Assembly (NCBI GenBank): GCA_002914845.1
Contig: JXTC01000279.1
Span: 128,582 to 192,581 of the forward strand
Direction: 5' to 3'
Origin: Trema orientale
Lineage: Eukaryota; Streptophyta; Magnoliopsida; Rosales; Cannabaceae
Length of the DNA stretch: 64,000 nucleotides
Shown: positions 1 to 10,948 of the stretch, one piece after another
How the letters are laid out: each line of letters starts with the position of its first letter
Position numbering within the stretch: position 1 is the stretch's first letter
The notes under the pieces: generated by a model
What the model was told of the DNA's origin: nothing
Database searches by the model: none
Seen by the model: the letters and a program-made list of their open reading frames with translations, nothing else
Program-made: the position numbers and the translations under genes

Positions 1-25
1 GGTAGTGATGGGAACGAATGGGACG

Positions 26-597
26 TAGGAATGGCAATGGGGCGGATCGGGGACGGTTTTTTAATTACCATCCCCATCCTCGAAAGCCAATCACAATACC
101 ATACCCGCCCCATTAACTATTCTTTTGGATGCGGGGACGGTGCGGGTATTAACCAATGGATAACGGGGAAAACCGCGGTTACCCATTACCCATTGATAAT
201 ATTAAAATATTAAAAAATTAAAATGAAAATACTAAATCCTTTTCATAATCAACAAAATATTAAACACAATAATATACTAATAATTTTTAAACTCTAAAAT
301 TTAACTATATAAGTACATATAACTCTCTAAAATCATTATTTTACCAAAGATATAATAATATTGATAGTGTAAAATTAAATAGATATTTATATGTATAATA
401 ATTTTTCTATGTAAATATATATATCGGGGCGGGTACGGTGCAGATTATATAAATACCGTCCCCGCACCATACCCGCATATTAACGGTACGGTTATTCTCC
501 GCCCCGGTCATTTTCTCCGCTTGAGCGGTTTTTCCCCTCCCCATTCGGATCGGATAACCACGGATACCCGTAACCATGGGTTATATTGCCATCCCTA
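26..597. mobile_element. hAT-type MITE with GC-rich body
   Basis: Termini are TAGGAATGGCAAT at the left and the inverted TAGGGATGGCAAT at the right (12 of 13 matching). The element is flanked by a perfect 8-bp direct repeat ATGGGACG at 18-25 and 598-605. An 8-bp target duplication with TAGGG-type ends is the signature of hAT elements. The body is unusually GC-rich at both ends (many CCCGCCCC and GGGGACGG blocks) around an AT-rich centre, and has no coding capacity, so it is non-autonomous. Confidence 0.88.
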
Positions 598-635
598 ATG
601 GGACGTATCTGTTTGCTACGAGAAAAATGAGAGAA

Positions 636-2392
636 TAGGGCATGTTTGGCATTGTTTTTTGTTTTCTGTTTTTAGAGTTGTGTTTTCAGAAATGAGAACA
701 AAAACTGTTTTATAATGTTTTCAGAAAACAATGGGTGTTTGGCAAATGTTTTCTAAAAATATTTTTTCGGAAAAAAAATTTATATGAATATAAAAAATCA
801 TCTTTGTATTATAAAAAAAATATTTAGAGAGAAAAAGTCAAGAGAGAGTGACCAAATATAAATTCAAATAAGGGAATGAGGAGAGAGAAAGTCACAAGAG
901 AAAAGATAATGAGAGATAATAATGAGAGAAAAAGTGATAAGAGAGAATATGGAAATAAAAAGTGTTGAGAAAGATTGAAGAAAAAAAAACTAATGAAAAC
1001 ACACAAGAAAAAGAAAGTGATAAGAATATATAGGGATAAAAAATAAAGACAAAAAAAGTTATAAAAAACAAAGTAGTAATAAAGAATGAGGAGAGATAAT
1101 GTGATTAAAAAAAATGAAGGGATAGAAAATAACGAGAGAGAAAGTGATAGAATAACATAAGGAGAGAGAAAATGATGAGAGAGAATGAGGAGAGAGAAAA
1201 TGGTGAGAGAGAATGAGGAGAGAGAAAGTGATGAGAGAGTACGAGGATTGAGAGAATGAAGAGAGAGAAAGTGATAAGAGAGAGTGAGGAGAGAGAAAGT
1301 AGTTAGAGAAAGTGATGAGAGAGAACTATGAGAGGGAAAGTTATAAGAAAATGTGTATATGAAAGTCATATAAAAGAATTTTTATTTTTTTTAGAAAAAG
1401 AAAAAGTTAAGAAAACACCTTGAAAACAACATTTTGTTGTTCTCTGAATTTTCTGTTTTATTTAACTCTGTTTTTAAAAACTGTTCTCAGAGAACAATGC
1501 CAAACACCCTTACTTGTTCTCAGAAAACAGTTTTTTGTTTTTAAAAACAATTATTTTTTGTCTTCTGTTTTCGGAGTTGTGTTTTCAGAAATAAGAATAA
1601 AAACTGTTTTATAATGTTTTTGAAAAATAATGGGTGTTTGGCATATATTTTCTTTAAATATTTTTTAGAGAAAAAAATTATATTTGTATTATGAAAAAAA
1701 ATATTTAGAGAGAAAAAGTTAAAAGAGATTTACTAGAGATAAATTCAAGTAAGAGAATAAAGAGAGAGAAAGTCACAAGAGAAAAGGTAATGAAAGATAA
1801 TAATAAGAGAGAAAGTGATAAGAGAGAATAAGGAAGTAAAAAGTGTTGAAAAAGGTAGAAGGAAAAAAAAAAAAACTAATGAAAGCACACAAGAGAAAAA
1901 AAGTGATAAGAATGCATAGGGATAGAAAATAAAGATAAAAAAAATTATAAAAAATAAAGTAGTAATAGAGAATGAGGAAATATAATGTGATTAAAAAAAT
2001 GAAGGGATAGAAAATGATGAGAGAGAAAGTGATAGATTAAAACGAGGAGAGAGAAAATGATGAGAGGGAATGAGGAGAGAGAAAGTGATGAGAGAGAATG
2101 AGGATTGAGAAAATAAAGAGAGAAAGTGATGAGAGAGAGAAAGTTACGAGAAAATGTGTATATGAAAGTCATATAAAATTATTTTTATTTCTTTTTAGAA
2201 AAAAAAAAGTTAAGAAAACACTTTGAAAACAAAATTTTGTTGTTCTTTGAATTTTCTGTTTTCTTTGACTCTGTTTTTTAAAAAACTGTTCTCAGAGAAT
2301 AATACCAAACACCTTTATTTGTTCTCAGAGAATAGTTTTCTATTTTTAAAAACAAAAAATTATTTTTTAGGTATGATGCCAAATAACCCCTA
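636..2392. mobile_element. Tandem dimer of a purine-rich inverted-repeat element
   Basis: Two diverged copies sit head to tail with a period of about 899 bp (for example GTTGTGTTTTCAGAAAT-type sequence at 677 and again at 1576). Each copy has inverted ends containing GTTTGGCAT and ATGCCAAA around a central block of degenerate GAGAGAAAGTGATGA repeats, which makes long serine/leucine-rich pseudo-ORFs on the minus strand. The outer ends read TAGGGCATGTTTGGCAT and, inverted, TAGGGGTTATTTGGCAT. No target duplication was visible and no transposase is encoded. A partial copy lies at 37570-37850. Confidence 0.6.
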
Positions 2393-3359
2393 AATCTTCT
2401 CCATTGTTTGGTAAGAGTGAGAGGTGGGATGAAAGAAAAAGACTGGTTTTTTCCTTTTTTTTGTAATAAATTTGTTATTATAAAAATCTTATCTTTACAA
2501 GAACAGATTGAATTAGAAGACAAAATTATTTCAATAGATAAGTCAATTATCTAATCTTAATATTATCTTAGTCAAATCAAATGTAACTGGTTCACTACGA
2601 CATTAGGAAAATAAGCAAAATGCATCTAACAGTAACAAATACTACCAATGAATCTGACTCTAGAAATTGGAGATTTATAGTCAACATTCTTGACCTATTG
2701 GAGAACCCAAATACAAACATTTCATGCTTCACAAACACTTCATACTTCACAAAGTTGTCATAGACATCATAGTTAAATTACTTGAAGGTATGCCAAACAT
2801 CCACTTGTCTTTTTTCCTTTCTATATATATGTAGCTTTTAGTTACCTACCGAAGGGGGAGACCTACAAGTCTCTCCTTCGGTCTTCTCATTAGTAATTTA
2901 TACTAAAAAAATAATATAGAGAGATATACTCTACTAGGGGAGATAATAAACTTCCAACATGAGGAGACAATAAACTCCACAAAAGGGAGACAATAAATTT
3001 GTCGTTATTCTCATTGATGGTAGTTATATATGCTTCATTGTTAAATTCATCCTAAAATAGTTATTCACCACCCCTCATCTTAGAAACACTAAGAAGAAGA
3101 ACTTGGTGGGAATATTAAGAGGCTTAAGATTATAATTAGAATAACTACTCTACCACTTGAGTGGGTATTTTTCTCTCAAAATTTCTCCAATTTTGAAAGG
3201 ATTGAAAGTTGATTAAAATTGAGGATTTGAAATTCATTGTCTAATCTCTTCCCTCCTAAAATTCTTCTTACCAAACAACCATTATACGTCAAATCTATTC
3301 AATAATCCCCTCACTTCTCTCATTCCTCCCACTTCTCCATCCTACCAAACATACTTTTA
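2393..3359. other. Intergenic, MITE-like ends, no gene
   Basis: No coding region seen. The left edge (TTGTTTGGTAAGAGTGAGAGG near 2404) and the right edge (near 3330-3356, TACCAAACATA) are in inverted orientation and resemble the TTTGGTA-type MITE ends found elsewhere in this window, so most of this stretch may be one old MITE. A short hairpin (stem ACCGAAGG... at 2848-2861 with its partner at 2870-2882) lies inside it. Confidence 0.35.
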
Positions 3360-3461
3360 GGCTATCTTTGGTATAGAGGAAAAAAGATAGGACGGAAGTA
3401 AAAAAAAATTGGTGGAAAAGAAAATGTGTAAAATAGAAATGAGAGTGTTATTCTATAGTTG

Positions 3462-3919
3462 TGTTGTGCAGCGGAAGCGCAACTGTTCCAAATGCTTATA
3501 TTTAATACTAAGGCAATATTAAATATAAACTACCAATTAGCTACTGAAATTAACGAAAGCAGAAAATGCACAGAATATACCAAATGCAAAATAAAAGAGA
3601 ACACAAAATTTAGCGAGGTTAGGTAAATTTACCTACGTCCCCGGGGCGTTGCTGACCACTTCACTAACTTCAAATAAGAGGAAATTCAAAATCTCGGCTA
3701 TAAAACAAAAACTCAGAAACAAATGGGAAAATGGGTAAAAACAAAACTATGGAGGTCCTTAAAAATAAATGTCCTCACCAATAGAGAACTAATTTGGAAT
3801 GATTAAAACTAATTACAGTGCTTTATTTATAGCCAACTGTAAACCTCAAATATTCATATACAAGCGATGTAGAAAAAAGTGCAAAACAATTACCAAAGCT
3901 AACAAGCCAAATTCTAACA
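3462..3919 (-). repeat. copia 3' LTR
   Basis: 458 bp, bounded on the plus strand by TGTTGTGC and TTCTAACA, the inverse of TGTTAGAA...GCACAACA on the element's own strand. It matches the right LTR along its length, but near 3865-3890 it holds about 25 bp missing from the other copy. Confidence 0.92.
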
Positions 3920-3933
3920 ATCTCCACCTTGGC
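3920..3933 (-). other. copia polypurine tract
   Basis: On the minus strand the bases just before the 3' LTR read CCAAGGTGGAGAT and run directly into TGTTAGAA. This is the usual plus-strand primer site of Tnt1-like copia elements. Confidence 0.85.
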
Positions 3934-4170
3934 GAGTTAGTAGGTCCCACCCAAATTTCCCTATTTCCCGTATCCTCTCTTTATTACAGCAATGCTACTT
4001 TATGTGCCTAAAGGCACCATCAAACCTGCAGGATATTGATCAAGTCCAAACTATAATTGAACTTGATCGATGTCACCATTTTGGTCATCATATCTGCAAG
4101 ATTCTCAACAGCTCCAATTTTTTGAAGTAGTATATTTCCTTTATCAATAATCTCCTACACAAAATGATGT

Positions 4171-4258
4171 TGGACGTCAATATGCTTCGTACATACATGG
4201 TATACTGGATTTTTTGGACGTCAATATGCTTCGTACATACATGGTATACTGGATTTTT
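4171..4258. repeat. 44-bp tandem duplication in copia
   Basis: Two adjacent, almost identical 44-bp units start at 4171 and 4215 with TGGACGTCAATATGCTTCG. They lie in the decayed 3' part of the copia coding region and probably arose by replication slippage. Confidence 0.9.
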
Positions 4259-4342
4259 CGCTAGGTGAATGAACAACTCCCAGCTCTTTCAGTAACCTTG
4301 TAACCAAATAGCTTCCTTTATAGCCTCTGTAACTGTCATGTA

Positions 4343-5330
4343 CTATGCCTCTGTAGTAGACAAAGCAACTGTAAACTGCAAAGTAGACTTATAACTGATC
4401 GGTGTTCTTGCAAATATGATTACAACAGTAGTTAATCGACGTTTATCCAAATCACCAGCGTAATCAGAATCAACATATCCAACCACAAATTGACCAAGTC
4501 TATCATCCCGCTCAGAAACTAAACCAACATCTATAGTCTTCAATAAGTACCGTAGAATCCATTTCACAGCTTGCCAATGATATTTACCAAGATCATGTAT
4601 ATACCTGCTCACAACTCCAACTGCATGTGAAATGATGGGTCTCGTACGTACCATCGTATACAACAAGCTACTAACCGCATTTGAATACAGAAATTGTGAC
4701 ATGTACTCTCACTCTGCATCTGTACTCGGAGACAAAGACACACTAAGCTTGAAATGAGGAACAAGCGGTGTACTAACAAGTTTTGATTGTTCAGTCATAC
4801 CAAAATACTATAATACCTTCTTCAAATATTACTTCTAAGTCAAACTAACCTTGCATCTCCCTCTATCTCTGCTAATCTTCGTACAGAGAATCTTCTTTGC
4901 TTCACCAAGATCCTTCATATCAAACTCTTGATTCAACTAAGCCTTCAACTTCTCAATTTCTTCTTGACTCTTCGAAGCTATCAACATACAAGAGTAGATA
5001 AATGCAAGACCCGCCACGTAGCCTAAGAAAATACATACAACTATCGAACTTGCTTCTTGAGTACTTCTGACCCATCATAAACTGATCAAATCACTTGTAC
5101 ATCTGCCTTGGCAATTATTTTAGCCCATAAAGCGATCTTTTCAGTTTGCAGACCCAATTTTTATTTCCAGCAATCTTGAATCTTTATGGATGAGACATAT
5201 AGATTTCCTCTTGTTTTCACATCCAATTTTACTAGTTCAAGAACCAACTACGCTACCAAGGCTAACAAAATTCTAATGGAGGAATGTTTAACAACTGAAG
5301 AAAATACCTCATTATAATCAATTCCCTCCG
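4343..5330 (-). pseudogene. copia reverse transcriptase and RNase H remnant
   Basis: Minus-strand translation shows the RT entry motif GIDYNEVFSSVVKHSSI at about 5330-5280. It continues in broken frames to an RNase H segment at 4702-4343 containing HWQAVKWILRYL, YVDSDYAGDLDKRR and the terminal ALSTTEA. These are hallmark blocks of Ty1/copia pol. Multiple stops and frame changes lie between them, so it is not functional. Confidence 0.88.
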
Positions 5331-5339
5331 GTGCTACTT

Positions 5340-6760
5340 GGAATAGTGGTGTTTGTGTTGTTTGGTGGCAAAGTTGGTTTGTCTAGGATTTTGCCACTCC
5401 GAGTAGTGATGGCATTGACTTCTTTGAGGTTTGTTGTTCAGCAATAGAAGTATGTACTATGTGTTGTCACTTTGGATTAATATGGGGTTGCGAAGGAAAT
5501 CTTTCTCGCTCTTATACAGTAAGAGCGCTTGTCAATTTCGCGATTTGACTTTTGATTTCTTTGTTCTCTTCAACCACCTTGAGTGAGTACAGACTCAAAC
5601 TTTTTATTAGTCTTATTTTATGCCTCTATAAATGCCTGAAGTTTCCTCTAAGGGATTCCTATGTTGTCGGGCATTATATTGAAGTATATGGTAAGATCTG
5701 GGTGGTTGAGCCTCAGTGCTCCAGTTATTGTTAGATGATGTGGGTTGGTTAGGATAAGATTTCTAACTGAAATTGGGGTAGTTTCTCCATCCAGGATTGT
5801 ACGTATCAGAATAAGATGAGAAAGGTTTTCTAAACATCTCTAAGGCATTGCACTGTTCTTCATAAACCCCTCTCATCTTACTATAGGTTAGATAATCTTG
5901 AGCTAAGTGATCTACTCCCCCACAAACAAAGCAAGTAGCATGAGTTTCTATCCTGACAACTGTATGGTTGACTTTACTATCTTTGATTTTTAAGGCCTCA
6001 AGTTCCCTGGTCAAAACTACTAGTTGAGCTTTTAGGTTGTCTTTTTCCCTAAGATGGTAAATTCCAGTGGGTCGTGACCTATTGGTGCTATCTGTAGCCC
6101 TAGGTCCAGTCCAAGTATGTGCTTTCTCAACTAACTCGTTAAGGTACTCTATGGCTTCATCAGGGTCCTCATGTAGGAACTCACCATTGCACATTTCTAT
6201 AAATTGGCGCTCCCTATAGGTAAGTCCCTCCAAGAAATAGCTAACTAAGCACCAACTTTCGTACTCATGGTGTGGGCATATGTTCAACAATTCTTTAAAC
6301 CTTTCCCAAGATTGGTATAGAGTTTCACTATCCTTTTAGGCAAATATTGAGATCTGTCTCTTAAGGTAATTAGTCTTATAGTGTAGAAAATATTTGTTGA
6401 AGAAAGTTTGTGTCATTTCTGCCCACATACCTATATTTGTGTCATTTCTGCCCACGTACCTATAGATCTTAGTCTCAAAGAGTATAGCTAACTCTTCGCT
6501 TTATCTTTTAGGGAGAAAGGGAAAAATTTTAATCTAGCAGCATCTATGGCATTGGGTTGGTTATGGAAAGTGGCTACTATCTCTTCAAATTTCCTAGTAT
6601 GCACATATGGATTTTCGCTTTCTAAGCCATGAAATATGGGTAAAAGTTGGATCATACTGGGCTTAAAATCCAATTGTGGCGTATTAGAAGGAAATATGAT
6701 GCATGATGGTGTGGCAGTGCAGGTAGGGTGCAAGTAGTCTTTTAACGACTTAACAAAGTT
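5340..6760 (-). pseudogene. Athila-like gag remnant
   Basis: Minus-strand frames give blocks typical of plant Athila gag: FKPSMIQLLPIFHGLESENP and LKFFPFSLKDKAKS (6733-6488), then NICPHHEYESW and FLEGLTYRERQF (6290 onward), a CCHC-type knuckle (CFVCGGVDHLAQD), NPGWRNYPNFS at the end of that frame (5763), and a coiled tail related to SQIAKLTSAL near 5540. Frameshifts separate the blocks. A 29-bp tandem duplication lies at 6407-6464. Confidence 0.85.
6407..6464. repeat. 29-bp tandem duplication in Athila gag
   Basis: Two units beginning TTTGTGTCATTTCTGCCCAC start at 6407 and 6436, with one difference. The insertion adds to the frame damage of the gag remnant. Confidence 0.9.
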
Positions 6761-7276
6761 ATCCTCGTATTGACTTATGTTGCTAGAGTAGAGAATACAA
6801 TAGACAATGTTATGCTAGATCAAGAATCGGATGAAGCTTCACTTATGGTTATAGGACTAAGTGATGGCTTAAATTCGAGTCTTCTAACTAGTCTCCCAAA
6901 TTTGTTTCTTTCCAAACTCATACACAAAGAGCAAATATTTTTTTTATTTAAATATATTTTTTTGTTTTGTAATAAAAATCTAATTCTAAAAGGTCGACAC
7001 TAATCTAATATTATCAAATTATGCAAATTAATTATAAATTAAGCAATCTAAACTCGTCAACTGATCACAACTTAATCAAAATCCTAGAAATTAATACAAA
7101 CTAAGAAAAAAAGTTAAATCTATAAAAAAAGAACTAAAAGGAATACAGATAAATAAAAGAACTTGATAAAAATATAAATATAATAAAATAAAATAAAATA
7201 AAAAATTTAACCAAAAATCACTGAAACAACGTAAAGAAAAAGACAAAGATATTATGTATAATAATATTTTAAAAAA

Positions 7277-7637
7277 GGGATAATATCATTTTTATACCCT
7301 GTATTTTGACATTTTGTTCAATTTATACCTTCTGTTTTTGTTATTATCAATATTGACCCTTAGATTTAATATTTGTTACAAATTTATACCCTGATATTAA
7401 TTTAGAGCAGTTAATTTACCAAGATAATTTAATAAACTCATTTTCAGATCAGTTTTTATATAGTTTATTTTCAATTTTTTAAACAGTAACTTGGTAAATT
7501 AACTGCTCAAAATTGATGCCAGGGTATAAATTTGTAACAGATTTCAAATCTAAATGTCAATGTTGATAATAACCAAAATACAAGGTATCATTTGAACAAA
7601 GTGTCAAAATACAGGGTATAAAAGTGATAATATCCCT
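7277..7637. mobile_element. Mutator-like foldback MITE
   Basis: The element is almost entirely one long imperfect inverted repeat. It runs from GGGATAATATCA at the left to TGATAATATCCC at the right, with arms that continue inward to the GCAGTTAATTTACCAAG and CTTGGTAAATTAACTGC blocks. A 10-bp direct repeat TTTTAAAAAA flanks it (7267-7276 and 7638-7647), compatible with the 8-10 bp duplications of Mutator-like elements, though low complexity weakens that. It has no coding capacity. A diverged relative lies at about 18090-18610. Confidence 0.72.
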
Positions 7638-7908
7638 TTTAAAAAAAAGTGGAAGTACAAGAACCATCAACATAAAAGTTTTTTTTTATATATAAATTTT
7701 TTGTTTTATTTTTTTAGTCAAAAAGTAAACATAAGAAAAACATATATAATGCTAACAAATAGAAACTAACGTACAAACATAATACGCTTACAATTTATTT
7801 TTTTTTGAGAACTAAAATAACGAATTAACATACTAAAAGAATAACAATAATGAAAAGAAATTTTACTTACCTCTTTTCAAAAATTTGAAAATTCTTGATT
7901 TAGTGCTT

Positions 7909-7925
7909 CCCTGGCAACGGCGCTA
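7909..7925 (-). other. Athila primer binding site (tRNA-Asp type)
   Basis: The minus strand reads TAGCGCCGTTGCCAGGG, close to TGGCGCCGTTGCCGGGG, which is complementary to the 3' end of plant tRNA-Asp. It lies five bases beyond the LTR end, as expected. Confidence 0.8.
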
Positions 7926-7930
7926 AAATT

Positions 7931-8677
7931 TGATTTATGCTCAAATTGTACTTCGGCAGTTATAGCAAGTTTGAGATATCGATCTCACAGGGAGGCGAAA
8001 AACAAGCAATTAAGTGACCAAAATTATAAAGAAAAGGTTACGTAAAAATAACCATAAAAAAAATAAAATTGTAATGAAATTTTAAATTATTTCAGGACAA
8101 AAACAATATCATAAAATTGTAGAGAAAATAATAATGAGAAAATAACAAGACATGCAAAGATCACAATATTGATTCACTAGTTAAATCCTGCTTCGATTTA
8201 TGTTATAACTCAGTTACACAATTTACATCCCAATCATGCAACCAGAAAATAATATAATAAAACTCTTTTTGATTGCACATATATTTATTTTGCACAACTC
8301 AATCAATTAAGCATGCAAATTCTATCTTAAATATTACCTAAAATCGAAGATATATCCAGGAGACAATAATGCAATAGAAGATGAATCCTTAGTCTAGAAA
8401 TTTACCAGAAATAATTATATTTAACATTGATCACTATATAAGAAAAGCTTGACTGAACTTATATGAGAATGTAAACAAAATTACTGGGATATTGTAAATC
8501 AAAAGATAAGAGTTTTTATAAAACAAAATTGTAAACTTTAAAATCACACTTGTATAAATCCAAAGCAGAAATATAAACTAGCTACATGATATTATTTTCC
8601 CTACAGTCTTATCTAGAGAAACTACTCAGAATGAAAATTCATTTTCTCAAAAATCTAAAGAGAAGTTGAGAAAAATG

Positions 8678-8709
<32 letters not shown>

Positions 8710-9404
8710 GTATAGGTGTCTCCTGTGGTATTTTTGAGAAAAAAAATGAGACTCTATTTATAGAGTCTTAAATCTTGCATATGGCCTCTTCTTAATTACA
8801 AATTAGATTAAAGAACTAATATTCGTCTATCAGTCTATGAAGTTGCATTGGCCAAGCTTTTTCCTTTTCTATTCATTTCTTTCTTTATTGATTGTTCCAT
8901 CCTCCCACCATTATATAAATAATGTCGCCTGGCATAAAGCAATGCTTTGTTTGTCACTTCTTTATTGATTTAATTATCCTCCTACGCTCATCACATGCAC
9001 ACATTATATTAATGTGTTTATTTTCTTTTCTTTATTCATTTCTTCATCTTCTGCGCATCCACACTTGCACATACATCACATGCATGCTTCATTTTCTTTG
9101 TTAATGCTCCACACGTGAATTAGTACTTTTAATATATGCATTACAATTTGCTTTATCAAGGCACCTCACATGCATATGAAGGAGAAAGTTGATTATAAAG
9201 CAAATGGGCTTCGTTTATTCCATTGAGTCTAAGCTACAAAAATAGCCATTTATGAGTTATTTTCGTAAAATGTCACTTTTAGAGAAAAGAATTAAAATAA
9301 TGCATTGAGTAATATTCTTATAAAAATATCAATTTCAGCTTAATATTTCCACAAATACAGAATTGTAATTATTCTTAAAATGTTATTTTTGTATCCTAAT
9401 CACA
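7931..9404 (-). repeat. Athila-like 5' LTR
   Basis: 1474 bp with TG...CA termini (TGTGATTAGG at 9404 and ATAAATCA at 7931 on the minus strand). Near its 3' end it carries CCTCCCTGTGAGATCGA, similar to the CTGTGGATCGACC block of the other gypsy LTR in this window. A (TA)n(GA)n microsatellite lies at about 8676-8710. No intact partner LTR is present. Confidence 0.72.
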
Positions 9405-9429
9405 GATTTTCTAGACTATACCTCAAGAA

Positions 9430-10330
9430 AGGTTTTACCTCCAATTGTAGTCGATGGTAAATAATTAATGAGATGACATACATATGTGATTACCTCAACC
9501 CAAAAAGCTTTTCCCAACCCAACATTGGATGACATACACCGAATCTTCTCCAGTAAAGTCCGATTCATGCGTTCTGCCACTCCATTCTACTGTGATGTTT
9601 TTCTGACTGTAAAGTGATGTACAATCCCTTTAGATTGGCAAACTCTCAAAAAAGGATCACTCCTATATTCTCCACCATTGCTTGATCAAAGTCATTTGAT
9701 CTTTCTACCCATCTGAGTCTCAATCATCTTTTTCTATTTATGGAGAACTTCAAGCACATCATCCTTAGTCTTCATTACATACACCTAAACTCTTATGGAA
9801 AAGTCGTCGATAAAGTAACGAAATAATGTGTACCTCCCAAAGAAGCTGTCTTGGTAGGTCTCCATACATCTGAATGAACATAATCCAGAATACCCTCAAT
9901 ATTGTGAATTATTATATCAAACTTCACTCTTGTCTGTTTTCCCAGAACACAGTACTTACAAAAGTCCAATTTGCAGGTCTTCGCTCCTTTCAGTAAGTCT
10001 TGTTTCACCAAACTAAAGAAAGCTTTTTCCCCTGCATGCCCCAAACGCATATGCTATAACCTGGTAATTTCTGAAGCTTCATCATCCTTAGAAACCGCAG
10101 CAACTGATCCAATAACTATACTACCATTGTAGTAATACAAGTTATTTCTTCTTGTACCCTTCATCACCACTAAAGAGCCTGAAGTGACTTTTAGAATTCC
10201 ATCTCGTATAGTCATAGAGAAGCCTTTAGATTCTAAAGCTCCTAAAAAGATGAGATTCTTCTTTAATTTCAGTACATACCGAATATCTGTCAGAACTCTA
10301 GTCGATCTATCGCGGTTCTTCAATCGAATT
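9430..10330 (-). pseudogene. copia GAG-pre-integrase and integrase remnant
   Basis: The minus strand gives VLTDIRYVLKLKKNLIFLGA (10323 frame), then MRLGHAGEKAFFSLVKQ and CKYCVLGKQTRVKF (the HHCC-type pre-integrase region), then HSDVWRPTKTASLGGTHYFV. Further on, out of frame, is NGVAERMNRTLLEKIR at about 9600-9540. These are canonical Tnt1/copia blocks. The coding frame is broken and is interrupted by the Athila-like LTR at 9404. Confidence 0.9.
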
Positions 10331-10948
10331 GAACATATTCCAACTATTTTCCATGATTCATCATTATCTATGTAAACAACTCCACCATTTAGCTATTCAA
10401 AGTTAAAGAACCACTGCTTGTGAGGACACATATGGTAAGTGCAACCCAAATCTAAAATCTACTCGTCACGCTGAGACATCATCGGCTGACTAACTAGAGC
10501 AAAATCTGACTTATTATCTTTAACTTCATCTATATATGCGTCAGAAGTAGTCTTGCCCTTGCCTTTTTTCTGTAACTTCGGAAAATCTTTCATCCAATGC
10601 TATTTCTCATGACAAAAGGCACATTTATCCTTACCAGGTTTTCCCTTCGAACGAGATCTACCTCTTTTTTCTTGCTTATGGCTTTGACTACGTCCCTTAG
10701 CTGTAAGCGCTTTTGCTGGTACGTCTCTATTCTCCTTCTGTTCTTTCTTCTGAGTCTCATGATTGTATAATATAGTACTCACTTCATCGAAGGATAATTT
10801 TTCCTTCCCAGGAAGTAACGTAATACAAAGATGATCTAACTCATCAAGAAGGAACCAGTCAATAATATTGCTTTATCCTCATCTTTGAAGATTTTATCCA
10901 AATTCAACAAATTTGTAATCAATTAGTTGAAAGTATCAATGTAGTCAC

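Larger units (their letters stand above)
5335..9404 (-). mobile_element. Truncated Athila-like Ty3/gypsy element inside the copia
   Basis: Minus-strand order is a 5' LTR (9404-7931), a tRNA-Asp-type PBS (7925-7909), a leader, and gag (about 6760-5340). It then stops abruptly at the copia RT sequence near 5335. Pol and the 3' LTR are absent, and GATTT, which follows the LTR at 9405, is not seen at the left edge, so the element was truncated by a deletion. It lies between the copia integrase and RT segments. A Mutator-like MITE (7277-7637) is inserted in its leader. Confidence 0.8.

Noticed and set aside
824-1369. 181-codon minus-strand ORF rich in Ser/Leu/Phe (and a similar one at 1945-2172)
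   Set aside because: It is the translation of the purine-rich repeat core, of low complexity and duplicated with the element; not a gene.
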